From Platanthera guangdongensis (Eukaryota; Streptophyta; Magnoliopsida; Asparagales; Orchidaceae): DNA of 64,000 nt. Both the position numbers and the translations under genes were made by a program. Below are positions 44,989-56,597 of the stretch, piece after piece. The notes below the pieces were generated by a model. It did not search any database. It had not been told where the DNA came from and saw only the letters and a list, made by a program, of their open reading frames with translations. Location: NCBI GenBank assembly GCA_039583875.1, contig CM077166.1:88534564-88598563 (forward strand), written 5' to 3'. Numbering within the stretch: position 1 is the first letter of the stretch; every line of letters starts with the position of its first letter.

Positions 44989-45182
44989 GGCTGAGTGTAG
45001 GGCCTGTGTGCCTGAGTGTAGGAGATTCTTATCTCTGAGTGTAGGCCTGTTGTTTCTGAGTGTAGGCCTGTTGTGGCTGAGTGTAGGCTTTGTGAAGAAG
45101 CTGAGTGTAGGTCTTTGAAGAAGACTGAGTTGTAGGGCCTTGGGCCTGAGCTGTAGGAACCTGTTTTGGGGTTCTGAGTGTA
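44989..45182 (+). repeat. Tandem CTGAGTGTAGGCC repeats in D's LTR
   Basis: About eight to nine imperfect units of 17-25 bases lie in probable transcribed LTR sequence. They are expanded relative to B. Confidence 0.85.
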
Positions 45183-45457
45183 TGATCTGAGGATCTGAGA
45201 TAGTGGAGGAGTTTTACCGAATCTAGTACACTACTAGATAGGTGAATGGGGAAAGTGGATGTACCCAAACCTTGGGGAACCACTATAAATTTGTGTGTTC
45301 ACTGTATGCTTGATTGATTGCTGTGTTTGCTAATTGAATGCTGTGTAGAATTAGTTATAAATCTGTGATATCATCTGAATTCTGCCTACAAAGTGAAAAA
45401 AGATTTAGTCACCTATTCACCCCCCACCCTCTAGGTGATTAGGTACAATTTCTTTCA

Positions 45458-45962
45458 CACATAGTCTTCTCAGCTGCTCTGAGAAAGAGAAGACTTCCAT
45501 AACTCTCTCATCCCCATCTCTGTAAAGGGTTTTTCAAACTCCCTTCAAAAGTTTGTGTGTGGTTTTTGAGCACCTTATCAAAAGCTCATTGGTGGCAAGA
45601 CACCTGATCAAAATATCTGATTTGGTTTTTGAGCATCTTATCAAAAGCTCATTGGTGCCCAGGACACCTGATCAACTCATCCTGCAGTGGATTCCTACCT
45701 AGGGTGATAGAAGAGTGGATGTACCCAAGTTTAGGGGAACCACTATAGCTCCTTGTGTCTTCTGGTTGCTTTTCTTTATTTTTGTTTCTGGCTGTGATCT
45801 GTGATTAGTTTCTTTTGTAGATTGTGATTAGATAGGTTCTGTAATTAGATTTAATATTTGCTTCCCTGTTCACTCAGATTACAACAACTGTTGTAAGAAG
45901 TTTTTAAGCACATACTCTATTCACCCCCCTCTAGAGTATATCAGATCTAGCTCACACTTTCA
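45458..45962 (+). repeat. Element C, 5' LTR (3' part only)
   Basis: Matches 56093-56597. It begins with D's duplication CACAT and ends CACACTTTCA. It includes the C-rich hairpin ATACTCTA (45912-45919) with TAGAGTAT (45932-45939). Confidence 0.92.
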
Positions 45963-45982
45963 ATTGGTATCAGAGGGAGGTT
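45963..45982 (+). promoter_or_regulatory. Primer-binding site of element C
   Basis: ATTGGTATCAGAGGGAGG follows the LTR; TGGTATCAGAG matches initiator-Met tRNA. Confidence 0.88.
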
Positions 45983-46093
45983 GGTTAAACATACCACACC
46001 TTGGTGGTTGCACAGGCTAACACCTGAACCCAAAGATTCCTAGTTAGATCTGCTTATTGTAGATTTTGTTATTAGATTATTTCTTCACAAATC

Positions 46094-48108
46094 ATGGCCC
46101 AAAACAAAGATTATGCTAGCACTAGACCTCCAATATGCAATCTGTCTAAGTTTGCACTTTGGAAAGCAAGGATTAGATTATACATGAATTCCATTGACGA
46201 GAACATTTTTAATTCTGTTTTGACAGTTTGTCCAAGACCTCCAGAGAACACAAGTACAAATGTTGTTCCACCTCCATCAGGAACAGATGCTGATATCAAG
46301 AAGTGGAAGGTAGTAGATGCAAGGCTATGAATATCTTAGCCCAGACCATGTCTGATGACATATTCCAAAAAGTGGCTGAATGTAATTCAACAAAGGAAAT
46401 CTGGGATAAGCTCTCTGAAATAGTCTCACGATCAGCTGATGAAAGAAAGGACAAGATATCCCACCTCATATCCCAATATGAGAATTTCAAGAAGGGAGAG
46501 GCTGAGTCAGTTGGAGATATGTACAATAGACTCAGTTTGATAGTCAATGAACTGAAGACTCTGGATAAGTAGATCTCACTAACTGAACTAAATGACAAAA
46601 TCCTAACGTGCTTCCCAAGCACTTGGGACTCAAGAATCTGGCCAATCAAGGATGCCAGAATTCTGAATGAGATCAAAACAGAAGCTCTCTTGGGCAAGCT
46701 CAAGTCTTATGAGCTGCTCATTAAGAACAGCGAAGAAGAGCAGAAGGCTGCCTCACCATCCACAAGAAAAGAAAAGACAATAGCTTTCAAAGCAACTGAA
46801 GTTCAGCCTGAAGACAAGGTCACAGGCAATGATGAGCTGTTTAGTCTATTGGCCAAAAGATTTTACAAGATGGCCAGAAAGGACTTCAGAAATAGATCAT
46901 ACAAAGAGCATGATAAGCCAAGGTATGATAGATCAAATAATAAAGAAATTGTTTGCTTTGGTTGCAGGAAATCAGGGCACATTGTACCTGACTGTCCAGA
47001 GAATAAAAACAAGGACAAAAAGGATAAGAAAGAAAGAAGAAGAGATAAGGACTTCAAGAAGAATGGCAATGGCAAAACCTCCTCAAGCAAGAACAAACAC
47101 ACAAGGAAGGGATTTGTTGCTGAATCCTGGAGTGAAACTGAAGAAGAATCAGAAGCTTCATCCAGCTCCAGCGATGATGAAGATGATGCTGAAGAGAAGG
47201 AGTTCTGCATGATGGCAATCAATGCCTCTCAATATAATTCAGATGCAGAAGAGTCAGAGTCAGACTCAGAGACTCAACTTGAAGAGGAACAGGTAATTAG
47301 TTCTTTTGATTTCAATTCTGAGGACTTTAAGTCTGTGTTTAAAGCATTATGTTTAGACTTACTAAAATCTGAGAAGGAAATTATTTCTCTCAGAAATCAA
47401 TTATCTGAACATAGTATCTTAAGGTCAGAAAACCTCAAACTCTCTGAGGAGTTGGAGTGCTGTAGGGAGGAGATAGCTTCACTGAAAGGTGAGCTATCAG
47501 AGGCCAAGAAGCTTAAGGAATCCCTTAATAGGAGAAGTATCAAGTTGATGGACATCACAAGCACAGTGAACTCCAGATTCAATAGTACACTGGGCTTGGG
47601 TTCTTCATCCAGCCAACCTATAGTTCTAACAACCCCAATCAAGTTCATTTCTGATAAATGGAAGGGAGTTGTAGAGGTAGCTAGGAAAAATTCTGATCTG
47701 CCTAAGAAAACCAAGTTCCAACAGTAATCGTCGAACGGAGCTCGACGATCTCCGAACGCAGATTGATGATCTCAGGCAAAATTCTCAAACTCAGGTCGAC
47801 GATCTCTAATTCCTGAACTCCACCACAGTCGACCGTAGAACGGAGCTCGACGATCTGACCCAAGATCGTCGAACCCATCTCCACGATCGTCGAACAGAGA
47901 CCAGAGCTTTGGAAATTCTTTCAAGGGCAAATCAAAATCCAATCCTAGGGGTCCTCCATCCCAAAGCTTTAGCCCTTATACTGAATGGATAATACCTCCA
48001 AGGAGATATCATCCTGAAGGTTATAAGAGTCAACCTGAGATGTCTTTTATTTCTGAGTTTAAAGGTTATCAACCTAGGCCCAAGGTAAACTGGGTCAAAA
48101 ACAAATGA
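46094..48108 (+). pseudogene. gag: gag of element C (frameshift, stops, palindromes in frame)
   Basis: Starts MAQNKDYASTRPP. A one-base loss near 46320 shifts the frame and TAG at 46570 stops it. The frame then stays open to TAA at 47725. It has a single zinc knuckle CFGCRKSGHIVPDC (about 46957-47000), a basic Lys-rich stretch, acidic Ser/Glu clusters and a coiled coil (EKEIISLRNQL onward). After 47725 the same frame runs through the palindrome array and on to a conserved tail (WIIPPRRYHPEGYKSQPE, then PKVNWVKNK) and TGA at 48106. So the array belonged inside gag or in a readthrough extension of it. Confidence 0.88.
47728..47897 (+). repeat. Palindrome array within gag of C
   Basis: Repeats of TCGTCGAAC and GCTCGACGATC occur inside the gag frame. 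In that frame they read Ser-Ser-Asn and Arg-Arg pairs. Four stops now interrupt it. The same words occur in C's pol-ORF3 spacer and 3' LTR. Confidence 0.85.
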
Positions 48109-48124
48109 ATTATTTTATGTGCAG

Positions 48125-51100
48125 GTGAAGACCTATCCAACATCAAACCAACAATAGTATTTGGATAGTGGGTGCTCAAAGCACATGACAGGAAACAAGG
48201 ACAACCTCACATCCTTTAAACCCAAGCTTGGACCCAAAGTCATATTTGGTGATTCAAACTTTGGGCAAATTAAAGGATATGGTGCAGTCCAGATTGGAAT
48301 AGTGACATTCAAGAATGTAGCTTATGTGGAAGGACTGAAGCACAATTTGAAAAGTATCAGTCAGCTATGTGATGAAGGCTACCAGGTGACTTTCAGCAAA
48401 GCCTTATGCAAGATAAAGTCAGAGAACAACACAACTGTGTTGACAGGTAAAAGGAAATGTAACATCTATTTTGTAGATTTTCTTTCAACAGATGTAGATA
48501 TTTGCCTGTTTAATTCTGTCTGTAGACCTAATGTGTTATGGCATAAGAGACTGCGACATTTAAACCATAGAACCATTACTAGGCTATCCAAGGACAACCT
48601 TGTTAGAGGACTACCTTCTGGCCCCTACAAGAAGGAAGGACTCTGCAGGGCTTGTCAATTAGGCAAGAAAACTAAAAACAGTTTCAAGTCACTTAATAAG
48701 AGTGATTCACCTAGGATTTTGTATCTGTTACACATGGAAATTTTTGGACCCATTACAGTACAAAGCTTAGTAGGGAAATCTTACACTTTAATAGTTGTAG
48801 ATGACTTCTCTAGATTCACATGGGTGTTCTTTCTGAGGAAGAAGTCTGATAACTTTAAGTGTTTGACAGAGTTTCTCAAATGTATACAGATTGAGTTCAA
48901 TACTCACATTGCCCTGATCAGAAGTGATCATGGGACAGAGTTTGATACTCTTCTTATGCAAGATTTCTGTCAGAGTGAAGGGATCAGGCATACTTTCTCA
49001 GCTCCTAGAACTCCTCAACAAAATGGGGTAGCTGAAAGGAAAAATAGAACCCTTATTGAATCTGCCACTACATTGTTGTCAGATGCTCACCTTCCTCTAT
49101 CTTTTTGGGCAGAGGCAGTGAACACCTCCAACTATGTGCTGAATAGAAGTTTAATACATAAACTAAAGGGAAAGACTCCCTATGAATTACTCAAAGGGAA
49201 GAAACCTAAAGGTGATTATTTTAGAATTTTTGGTTGTATTTGTTATATACATAATAATGACAAGAGATATTTAGCAAAATTTCAAGCTAAAGCTGATGAA
49301 GTAGTGTTTCTGGGATACTCCATGATCAGTAAGGCTTATAGGGTTTATAATAAATCATCTCTTAAAATTGAGGAATCTGTTCACATATCATTTGATGAAT
49401 CTAACATGTCTTTCAAGGAGAAGAATACTTCTACCATAGAACATTTGCAGGTACATTCTCTTGCTGAAGATTTGAACAGGTTACAGGTTACTCAAAAAGA
49501 GGAAAGCAGTGAAGATGAAGAAAGCATTCAACATATTGAAGATAAACAACTTGAAGAGCCAGTTGTTGTACCACAAGAGGAAACAACAACACAGGTTGGT
49601 GAACAATCAACACCCCCTGTTGATTTAGTTACATCAAGAGACCATCCAATTTCCCAAGTAATTGGAGACATCTCAGCTGGTGTGCAAACTAGAAATCAGG
49701 TCAACCAAAACCTGTTGCACACTTGCTTCCTATCTCAAATTGAACCTCAGTCTATTCAAGATGCAGAGCAAGATCCACACTAGATCATTGCAATGCAAGA
49801 AGAGTTGCATCAATTTGAAAGGAACAAAGTTTGGGAACTAGTGCCAAAACCTAAGGATCACTCCATTGTTGGAACAAAGTGGGTGTTCAGAAACAAATTG
49901 AATGATCAAGGAGTAATTGTAAGGAACAAGGCAAGGCTAGTTGCTCAAGGATACTCTCAAGAAGAAGGCATAAACTATGACCAGACTTTTGCACCAGCCA
50001 TCAGAATCTTTTTGGCTTATGCAGCACACAAAGGCTTCAAGGTATACCAAATGGATGTGAAAAGTGCATTTCTAAATGGAGACATCAAAGAAGAAGTCTA
50101 TGTCAGACAACCTCCAGGTTTTATCTCTCCAACTCATCGTGATTATGTTTTTAAATTGAACAAAGCATTATATGGTCTCAAGCAAGCTCCTAGAGCATGG
50201 TATGAGACCCTAGCATGCTTCCTTCTGGAAAATGAATTTATAAGGGGTAGAGTAGACCAAACTCTTTTCATTAGAACCCATATGTCCCATAACCTAGTAG
50301 TACAAATTTATGTAGATGATATTATCTTTTGTTCTACTGATTCAAAATTGTGCAGAAGGTTCTCCAACCTAATGCATTCTAAATTTGAAATGAGTAGCAT
50401 GGGTGAGCTATCCTTCTTCCTAGGATTGCAAGTCAAACAATATGCTGAAGGCATCTTTATTTCTCAAACCAAATATGCAAATGAATTGGTCAAGAAATTT
50501 GGTATGTCTGAAGCATCTTGTATGAAAACACCTATGCCTACTAATGATGTATTGGATGCTCATGAACATGGGAAACCTGTTGATCAGACAACATATAGAG
50601 CAATGATTGGCTCTTTACTGTACCTTACAGCTAGTAGACCAGACATAATGTTTGCTACATGCATATGTGCTAGATTCCAAGTAAGCTCTAGAGAGTCACA
50701 CCTCACATTAGTAAAAAGGATTCTCAGGTATGTTAAAAGTTGTCCAAATCTAGGTCTCTGGTATCCAAAAGATTCAGCATTTGAATTAACTGGATTTTCT
50801 GATGCTGATTATGCTGGATGCAGAATTGACAGGAAAAGCACCAGTGGAACTTGTCAGTTTCTTGGTGACAGACTTGTCTCCTGGTTTTGTAAGAAAAAAC
50901 TTTTGTGTCAACTTCAACTGCTGAAGCTGAATATTTGGCTGCAGGCAGTTGTTGTTCACAAATATTGTGGATTCAAAACCAACTCCTAGACTATGGCTAC
51001 AACTTAGAGAAGTCTAAAATATTTTGTGATAACACCAGTGCTATTTCTATAACTCAAAATCCAGTCCTCCATAGTAGGACAAAACACATAGAAATTAGGC

Positions 51101-51261
51101 ATCACTTTTTAAGGGATAATGTTGAGAAGAACAAAATTGAACTTCAATATATCCTAACTAATTTGCAAAGGGGAGATATTTTCACCAAACCCTTGGATGA
51201 AAAGAAACACACCTTCTTCCTAAATCAGTTAGGAATGCTAGATGGAGGAAATCTAAAATAA
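48125..51261 (+). pseudogene. pol: pol of element C (three lesions and a small deletion)
   Basis: Starts just after TTTTATGTGCAG (ends 48124). Trp of the usual WYLDSG is TAG at 48155. The frame is then open to a TAG at 49781 (Trp to stop), open again to a frameshift near 50895, and ends at 51259. Integrase shows HKRLRH, the altered HMEIFGP (the first catalytic Asp of HMDLFGP is Glu), RSDHGTEF and NGVAERKNRT. RT shows YVDDIIFCS and lacks five residues after FAP (FAPAIRIF for [13 protein letters not shown]). RNase H shows DADYAG, STAEAEY and CDNTSA. Confidence 0.92.
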
Positions 51262-51762
51262 TGTCCAAGATTTTAAAACTTTAAAAATTGACCAAGACCA
51301 GGCAAACATCTTGATTTTTCTAAGTGTCTAGAGTGTATTTCTGGTCTCTGAACTGCGCTCGACGATTTTCCCCCAGATCGTCGAACGGAGATCGACGCTT
51401 TCCGAAATCGTCGACCTAAGTTCAGCGCTTCTCAGATAGTGTTCGACTATCTCTTCCGTTCAACGATCGTTGAACGGCGCACGACGATTTTGTTCTCTGA
51501 ACTAGCGTCGAACGGAGCTCGACGCTCTCCAATATCGTCGAACGGAGATCAATGATATTGTAGACCTTTCAGATTCCTTTAGAAGCCCCGATCGTCGAAC
51601 TGAGTTCAACGATCTCTCCTTTTCTGCGTCGAACCCTAACATAAAATTCATTTTTCGGCCGTCGTTCTCCTTTTGCGCTTTCAATCTCTCTGTAAAAATT
51701 TCTCTTTCCCTCCAAACATCTCTACACTTGGTCGTTTTGTTTGTTGATTTTTGCAGGTAACC
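51262..51762 (+). promoter_or_regulatory. Palindrome spacer and splice-acceptor-like site ahead of C's ORF3
   Basis: The array of TCGACGAT and ATCGTCGAAC words covers about 51354-51635, followed by CCCTAACATAAAATT (weak TATA-like) and a pyrimidine-rich run ending TTTTTGCAG at 51756, seven bases before the ORF3 ATG (context AACCATGG). This could be an internal promoter, a spliced leader acceptor, or both. Confidence 0.55.
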
Positions 51763-54691
51763 ATGGCCGTCTCTGTTGTCATTCTAGCCGCAATGAAATT
51801 CGATGCTGGATTTGATATAGACATGGAGTCTTTCAACACCAGTGATCAATTTTTTCAAGACATTCTGGAACTGTTCAAGGAGTAGAAGCTTGTTGCTATC
51901 ATGACTACAAGAATCAAATTGGCTGCAGATGAGATCAAGGAGTGGGTCTATACTGCCCACAACCAGGACCAAAACACAGTGGTTGGTTCAATTTCTGGAA
52001 CCCAAGTACCTTTGACTCCTGCTATTCTAACAGAGGTTTTTGAATTAGGTTCTGGAAGAGATTCTGCTGAATTGTCGGTGGAAGAATTTTCTGATTTACT
52101 TGCAAGAATGGGTCACTCTGATGCTAACCCTAGCAAACTTCTGAAAAAGAACTTAGCTGTGGAATATAGATTTTTAGCTGATGTAGTGGGAAAGGTTCTA
52201 CTGGCCAAGCATTTAGCACATGATACAATCTCTAGGCATCAGCTGTGCTTGATGGGTGCTTTTGTGGATAAGAAACAGTTGAACTGGGGAGAAGACTTCT
52301 TTGATCTGATCAAGAAGAAAATAAACAAGAACTTTGTTAATTATGGAAGGATTCTAGGGCTCTTTCTTCATAACAGATGCCTTGCCCTGCTAGTCTCCTC
52401 TGGGATGCATATCAATGCTTCAAAGAGGTTGTCTTGTGCCCTCTTTGGAAAATGGGACAGGCAGATAGTGAAGCCCAGCAGGCCTTCTGCAAGCACTACT
52501 TCAGGCGCAAGGACTGTAACAGTCTCTTCCCCTCAAGTCTCTGCCCCTGCAGATGACTTGCCTGCTGTTTCTCCTGCTCCTGTTTCATCTCCACCAGTCA
52601 CCTCCACCATTCCAATTTCATCCACTGTCATCATTTCCAGCCCATCTCCTACATCAATTCCATCTCCAATTCCAACTCTTCCAATAACAGAAGAAATCTT
52701 CCTCCCATTACACCACTACCCTCAACCAGACATTGACACATCATCCAACATTCCATCATTCAATATTCTTGATGATTCCTTCATGGATGATTCACCCTCA
52801 TCCCCTCCTGATCTACCCTCCTCATCCACCTCATATCAACAACTTCTACAAGATATCATTGATCAACCCTCATTCAAACCCTCTATCTCCATACCACTGT
52901 CTTCCATTTCCACAATCCCCACACCTCAACCTTCACTTCTACCATCCACCTGTTCTCCTCCAACATTTCCAGTTGCTCCTCCATCCTTCTCTACCTCTGC
53001 TCAAGTCCCTACTGAGTAAGTAGATATTCCTGCCTTAGCTGACAAACTATATGAACTGATAGCTCCCAGGCTGTCACTTCTATTGGAGACCACCTTGGCT
53101 CCACTGCTTCAGTCAGTTGCAGACTTATCTGCCAGGCTCTCCTCCCTCTTTCCTCCTCAGGCAATCCCTTCATTTGGGTGCCTTGATCCAGCTCTCTCTG
53201 AATCTAGGCAGGGGGAGATGCCTCATGAAGATGTGAGATTGTGTGCTACCATTTCTTCAGTTCCTGCTGCTGCTGCTGTCTTTTCACCTCAAGCTCCAGT
53301 TTCAACACCACCTCAAGTTGCTGTCTTCTCAGTGGACCTTAGGTCCTTATTATCAGTCTTTGATTCAGCTTATTTCAGTTGTCTTCCAGTGAGTAATGCA
53401 GTCCAGCCATCAGAGGATCTTTCCAAGGCCATTGTGCCCTTCTCAAGTTGTGACACCAGTGTTATAAATTCTTTTGTACTTTCAGTTTATGCTGCTAGTT
53501 CTGTTGCTGCTGCTACTCCTGCTGAGCCTTCTGTTCCCAGTGATCTTACTGCTGCAAATGCTGCTGAGCTTTCTGTTTGTTCTGATGCTGCTGATGTTCC
53601 AGTTCCTGAGGATATACAGATAGAGGCATATGATTTTGAGCCTACTGCTAGTGCTCATGTTAGTGTTTCTGAAACTATTTTATCTGAATCTATTGCTACT
53701 CTAGCTGCTGCTGTCATTACTGCTACACCCCCTGCTGATGCTGAACCTATTGTCTCTGAAAGTAGTATATCTGAAACTGCTGATGTTTTTTGTATCTGAA
53801 AGTTCTGTATTTGTTGTTCTTACCGCTGCTGCTACAACTGCTGTCTCATCTGCTCCAACCCAACTTCATAAAGATTATCTGAAAAAGATTGATGCTTTAT
53901 ATGATGAACAAAGCTCTGAAAGTGATGAATTTAGGACTGATTCTGATGATTCCTCAGCTACCATAGCCAGGAAAAGAAAGGCAAGGAGCAAAGCTATGAA
54001 AAGGGTGAATCTAGCCAAAGTAAAAGACACCAATGACATTCCCTACTACATTCTTCATGACTGCCCCATTACTGAACATTGGATGCAATATTCCAAGAAC
54101 CAACTAAAAGCTATGAAGAAGAAGAGGAAGTATGAGAAAGGATCTTCTCAATTTCATCATCCACATCCTCCTCCACCACCTCCTCCTAATGCAGGTGCAG
54201 GTGGAAGCTCAGCTACTCATCCTTCTGCTAAAAGCCAAACGCCCTATCAGCCTCATGCAAGATCTCAATATAGGGGAAGCCAATCCAGAGGTTCTCAATC
54301 TAGGAGAGGAAATTATAGAGGAAGCCAGAGGGAATTCCAAGTCTACTCCAAAGGCTATTCAAGGCAACATCCATACTCTAGGGAAGGACAAGCTTCATCA
54401 GATATAACTTCAGGTCCTTTTCCCTACAAGTTGAAAGAAGTAGTCTCATCTAGAGCTCCTCAAGATAATCCTTCCAACAGATATGAGCCTCCAGTGCCCT
54501 TTGAGGATCCAGAGAATAATCCTACTGCATGGACTGCCAGGATGAAAGAATTAGCAGTCTTGGATCAAATCAAGAAAGCCAGAGAGGAAGGCAAGGACAC
54601 CTCCAGCATTACTACACTGTCTGAACAAAGAAAGAAGGAACTTGAAAGATATGCCTCCAGCAAATTCTTTGATTCTGAGAGATACATGTAG
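51763..54691 (+). pseudogene. ORF3 of element C (unknown accessory protein), broken
   Basis: Starts MAVSVVILAAM in a strong context. Stops lie at about 51883 and 53017, and a frameshift lies near 53780; together the pieces span about 975 codons. The N-terminal domain (to about residue 240) matches ORF3 of B and D (FLADVVGKVLL, NYGRILGLFLH, ALFGKWDRQIV). A long Pro/Ser/Thr-rich linker follows, then Ala/Val/Ser-rich sequence, a basic stretch (RKRKARSKAMKRV), and a tail with PPPPPPP and Arg/Gly/Ser repeats (QSRGSQSRRGNYRGSQ), which looks like an RNA-binding tail. No membrane segment or signal peptide is evident. Function is unknown. Confidence 0.78.
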
Positions 54692-54980
54692 CTGCACCCT
54701 AAAGCTGTGGTACCAAGGCCAAAACAACAAAACTTCTTTAGGTGCAGCTGATGACAGAAGGTCAAAGAAAGAAGCTCTTAACCCCAATAGAGAAATTAAA
54801 CTTATAAAGAGCAAGGAGAAAGAATAATTATGTAAGGTGACAATTATTCTGATTTCTGATTTCTGTCTGGGATAATATATCTGTGATTCTGCTATGTTGT
54901 TGTTTATTGTTGCTTTGTATGTTGTTCTTAAATTTTTCCAAGTTCTGTAAATAGTAATCCTAACCCAAATAGGGGGAGAT
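54692..54980 (+). promoter_or_regulatory. 3' untranslated region and polypurine tract of C
   Basis: Non-coding, ending CCAAATAGGGGGAGAT just before the 3' LTR at 54981. The tract is the same as in B and D. Confidence 0.85.
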
Positions 54981-56597
54981 TGTTGGAACACCCTATTACT
55001 AATTTGGGTCAGGATCACTATGTCTTTTGGAAACCTGTTTTTGACCTCATTGTATAGATCTAAAGGTCAATTAGGATTGAGTCTAAGGGTTAGTAGTTAG
55101 GTTTGGAAGCTGACCTCAATACCAAGGTTTTTCAGTTTGGAGACTAAGTCATTTCATTGAGATTAGTACGACGAATCATCGAACGCCAATCGACGATCGT
55201 TTAGCTCAACTTCGACGGATCGTCGAACTCCATTCGACGATCGCTGAGCTCAACTTCAACAAATCGTCGAACTCCATTCAACGATCTTCGAGCTCAGTTC
55301 GACGATCTTGACTCCAGTATTGATTCTCTATCTCTGAGCTCAGTTAGACGTTAGTTGAGCTCAGATCGACGATCTCTGTTGCTGTTTAAGTACAAATCGC
55401 TGAGCTCAGTTCGACGATAGTGGAGCTTAGTTCAACATTTTTCTGAAGAGTTAAATGATTTTCAAGATTCAAATTCAGAACAGTTAAGGAGTTATTGTCA
55501 GCAATTAATTCAGAAGATTTGTAGCCGTTTTCATTTATTCTGGACCAAGTTTCAAGGGATTATCAAGGAATGTTTCTTTGGACTTTCCCTCAGAAGACAA
55601 TTGCAATTAAGGAAGTCAATTAATGACAGACTAACGGCTATTCTTGACAAAGGATCATTTCTATTCCGAACAAAAAGGAATAAAAGACAAGATTTTTGAA
55701 TCACTCACCAGAGAACAAGAACAAGCATCTGTAGAGAGTGCACAAGAAGAAGAAGAGAAAAAGATTCTCTGCTACAACTTTTCTCTGGAACAATATCTTT
55801 CTCAACAACAATTATACAAGAGAAAGAGTTGTAGACATTCTTTGTCTCAAGATTCATACAAGAACACCATCACCAAAAGGAGATCAACAAATCTGAAATC
55901 TTCAGATCTCTTTTGATTCAAGTGTTCAAGGCCATCATCATTCAAGACTCCAGACACCTAACATTTCAGCTGTTGCTGAAATCATCAATTGCTGGAGAAC
56001 AATCTCTGAAGCCCTATCACCCTACAGCAAAGCTTCATTTCCTGATCAACTACAGATCTCAGGGGGAGCTTTGACAACATCAATATCCACATAATCTTCT
56101 CAGCTGCTCTGAGAAAGAGAATACTTCCATAACTCTCTCATCCCCATCTTGTAAAGGGTTTTTCAAACTCCCTTCAAAAGTTTGTGTGTGGTTTTTGAGC
56201 ACCTTATCAAAAGCTCATTGGTGGCAAGACACCTGATCAAAAAATCTGATTTGGTTTTTGAGCACCTTATCAAAAGCTCATTGGTGCCCAGGACACCTGA
56301 TCAACTCATCCTGTAGTGGATTCCTACCTAGGGTGGTAGAAGAGTGGATGTACCCAAGTTTAGGGGAACCACTATAGCTCCTTGTATCTTCTGGTTGCTT
56401 TTCTTTATTTTTGTTTCTGGTTGTGATCTGTGATTAGTTTCTTTTGTAGATTGTGATTAGATAGGTTCTGTAATTAGATTTAATATTTTCTTCCCTGTTC
56501 ACTCAGATTACAATAACTGTTGTAAGAAGTTTTTAAGAAGCATACTCTATTCACCCCCCTCCCCTCTATAGTATATCAGATCTAGCACACACTTTCA
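54981..56597 (+). repeat. Element C, 3' LTR
   Basis: 1617 bp from TGTTGGAACACCC to ACTTTCA. It has a TCGACGATC/GATCGTCGA palindrome array (55166-55435), then a leader-like region with AGCACCTTATCAAAAGCTC repeated at about 56197 and 56259. The C-rich hairpin lies near the end, with one stem mismatch compared with the 5' copy. Short ORFs here are not convincing genes. Confidence 0.93.
55166..55435. repeat. TCGACGATC palindrome array, C 3' LTR
   Basis: About ten pairs of GATCGTCGAA and TTCGACGATC-like words with AGCTC between them, the same set as in C's gag and pol-ORF3 spacer. Confidence 0.88.

Larger units (their letters stand above)
36605..45457 (+). mobile_element. Ty1/copia Sirevirus-like retrotransposon D (right part; same family as B)
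   Basis: D has pol from the protease onward, a palindrome/TATA spacer, ORF3, a purine tract and the 3' LTR. Its 5' LTR and gag are separated from it by F and must lie left of the window. It ends at 45457 in TTCTTTCA, followed by CACAT (45458-45462), which matches the intact site in C's 3' LTR. Pol and ORF3 are riddled with lesions, so it is clearly older than B. Confidence 0.92.
43325..45457 (+). repeat. Element D, 3' LTR
   Basis: 2133 bp, from TGTTGGGTAC to TTCTTTCA. It holds a long GTGTCGACAC array (43469-44440), a TATA box (44575-44582), a tandem CTGAGTGTAGGCC block (44989-45182) and the terminal hairpin (CACCTA 45410-45415, TAGGTG 45432-45437). It is about 160 bp longer than B's LTRs, apparently through expanded repeats. 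Confidence 0.94.
45458..56597 (+). mobile_element. Ty1/copia Sirevirus-like retrotransposon C, with ORF3 (5' LTR split by D)
   Basis: The order is 5' LTR remnant, primer-binding site, gag, pol, palindrome spacer, ORF3, purine tract, 3' LTR ending ACTTTCA at 56597. The first part of its 5' LTR lies left of the window beyond D. The overlapping 505 bp of the two LTRs differ at about 14 places by eye (about 3%), so C is older than A and B. It sits in the 5' LTR of E, with CATCA (56598-56602) as the expected duplication. Confidence 0.92.
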
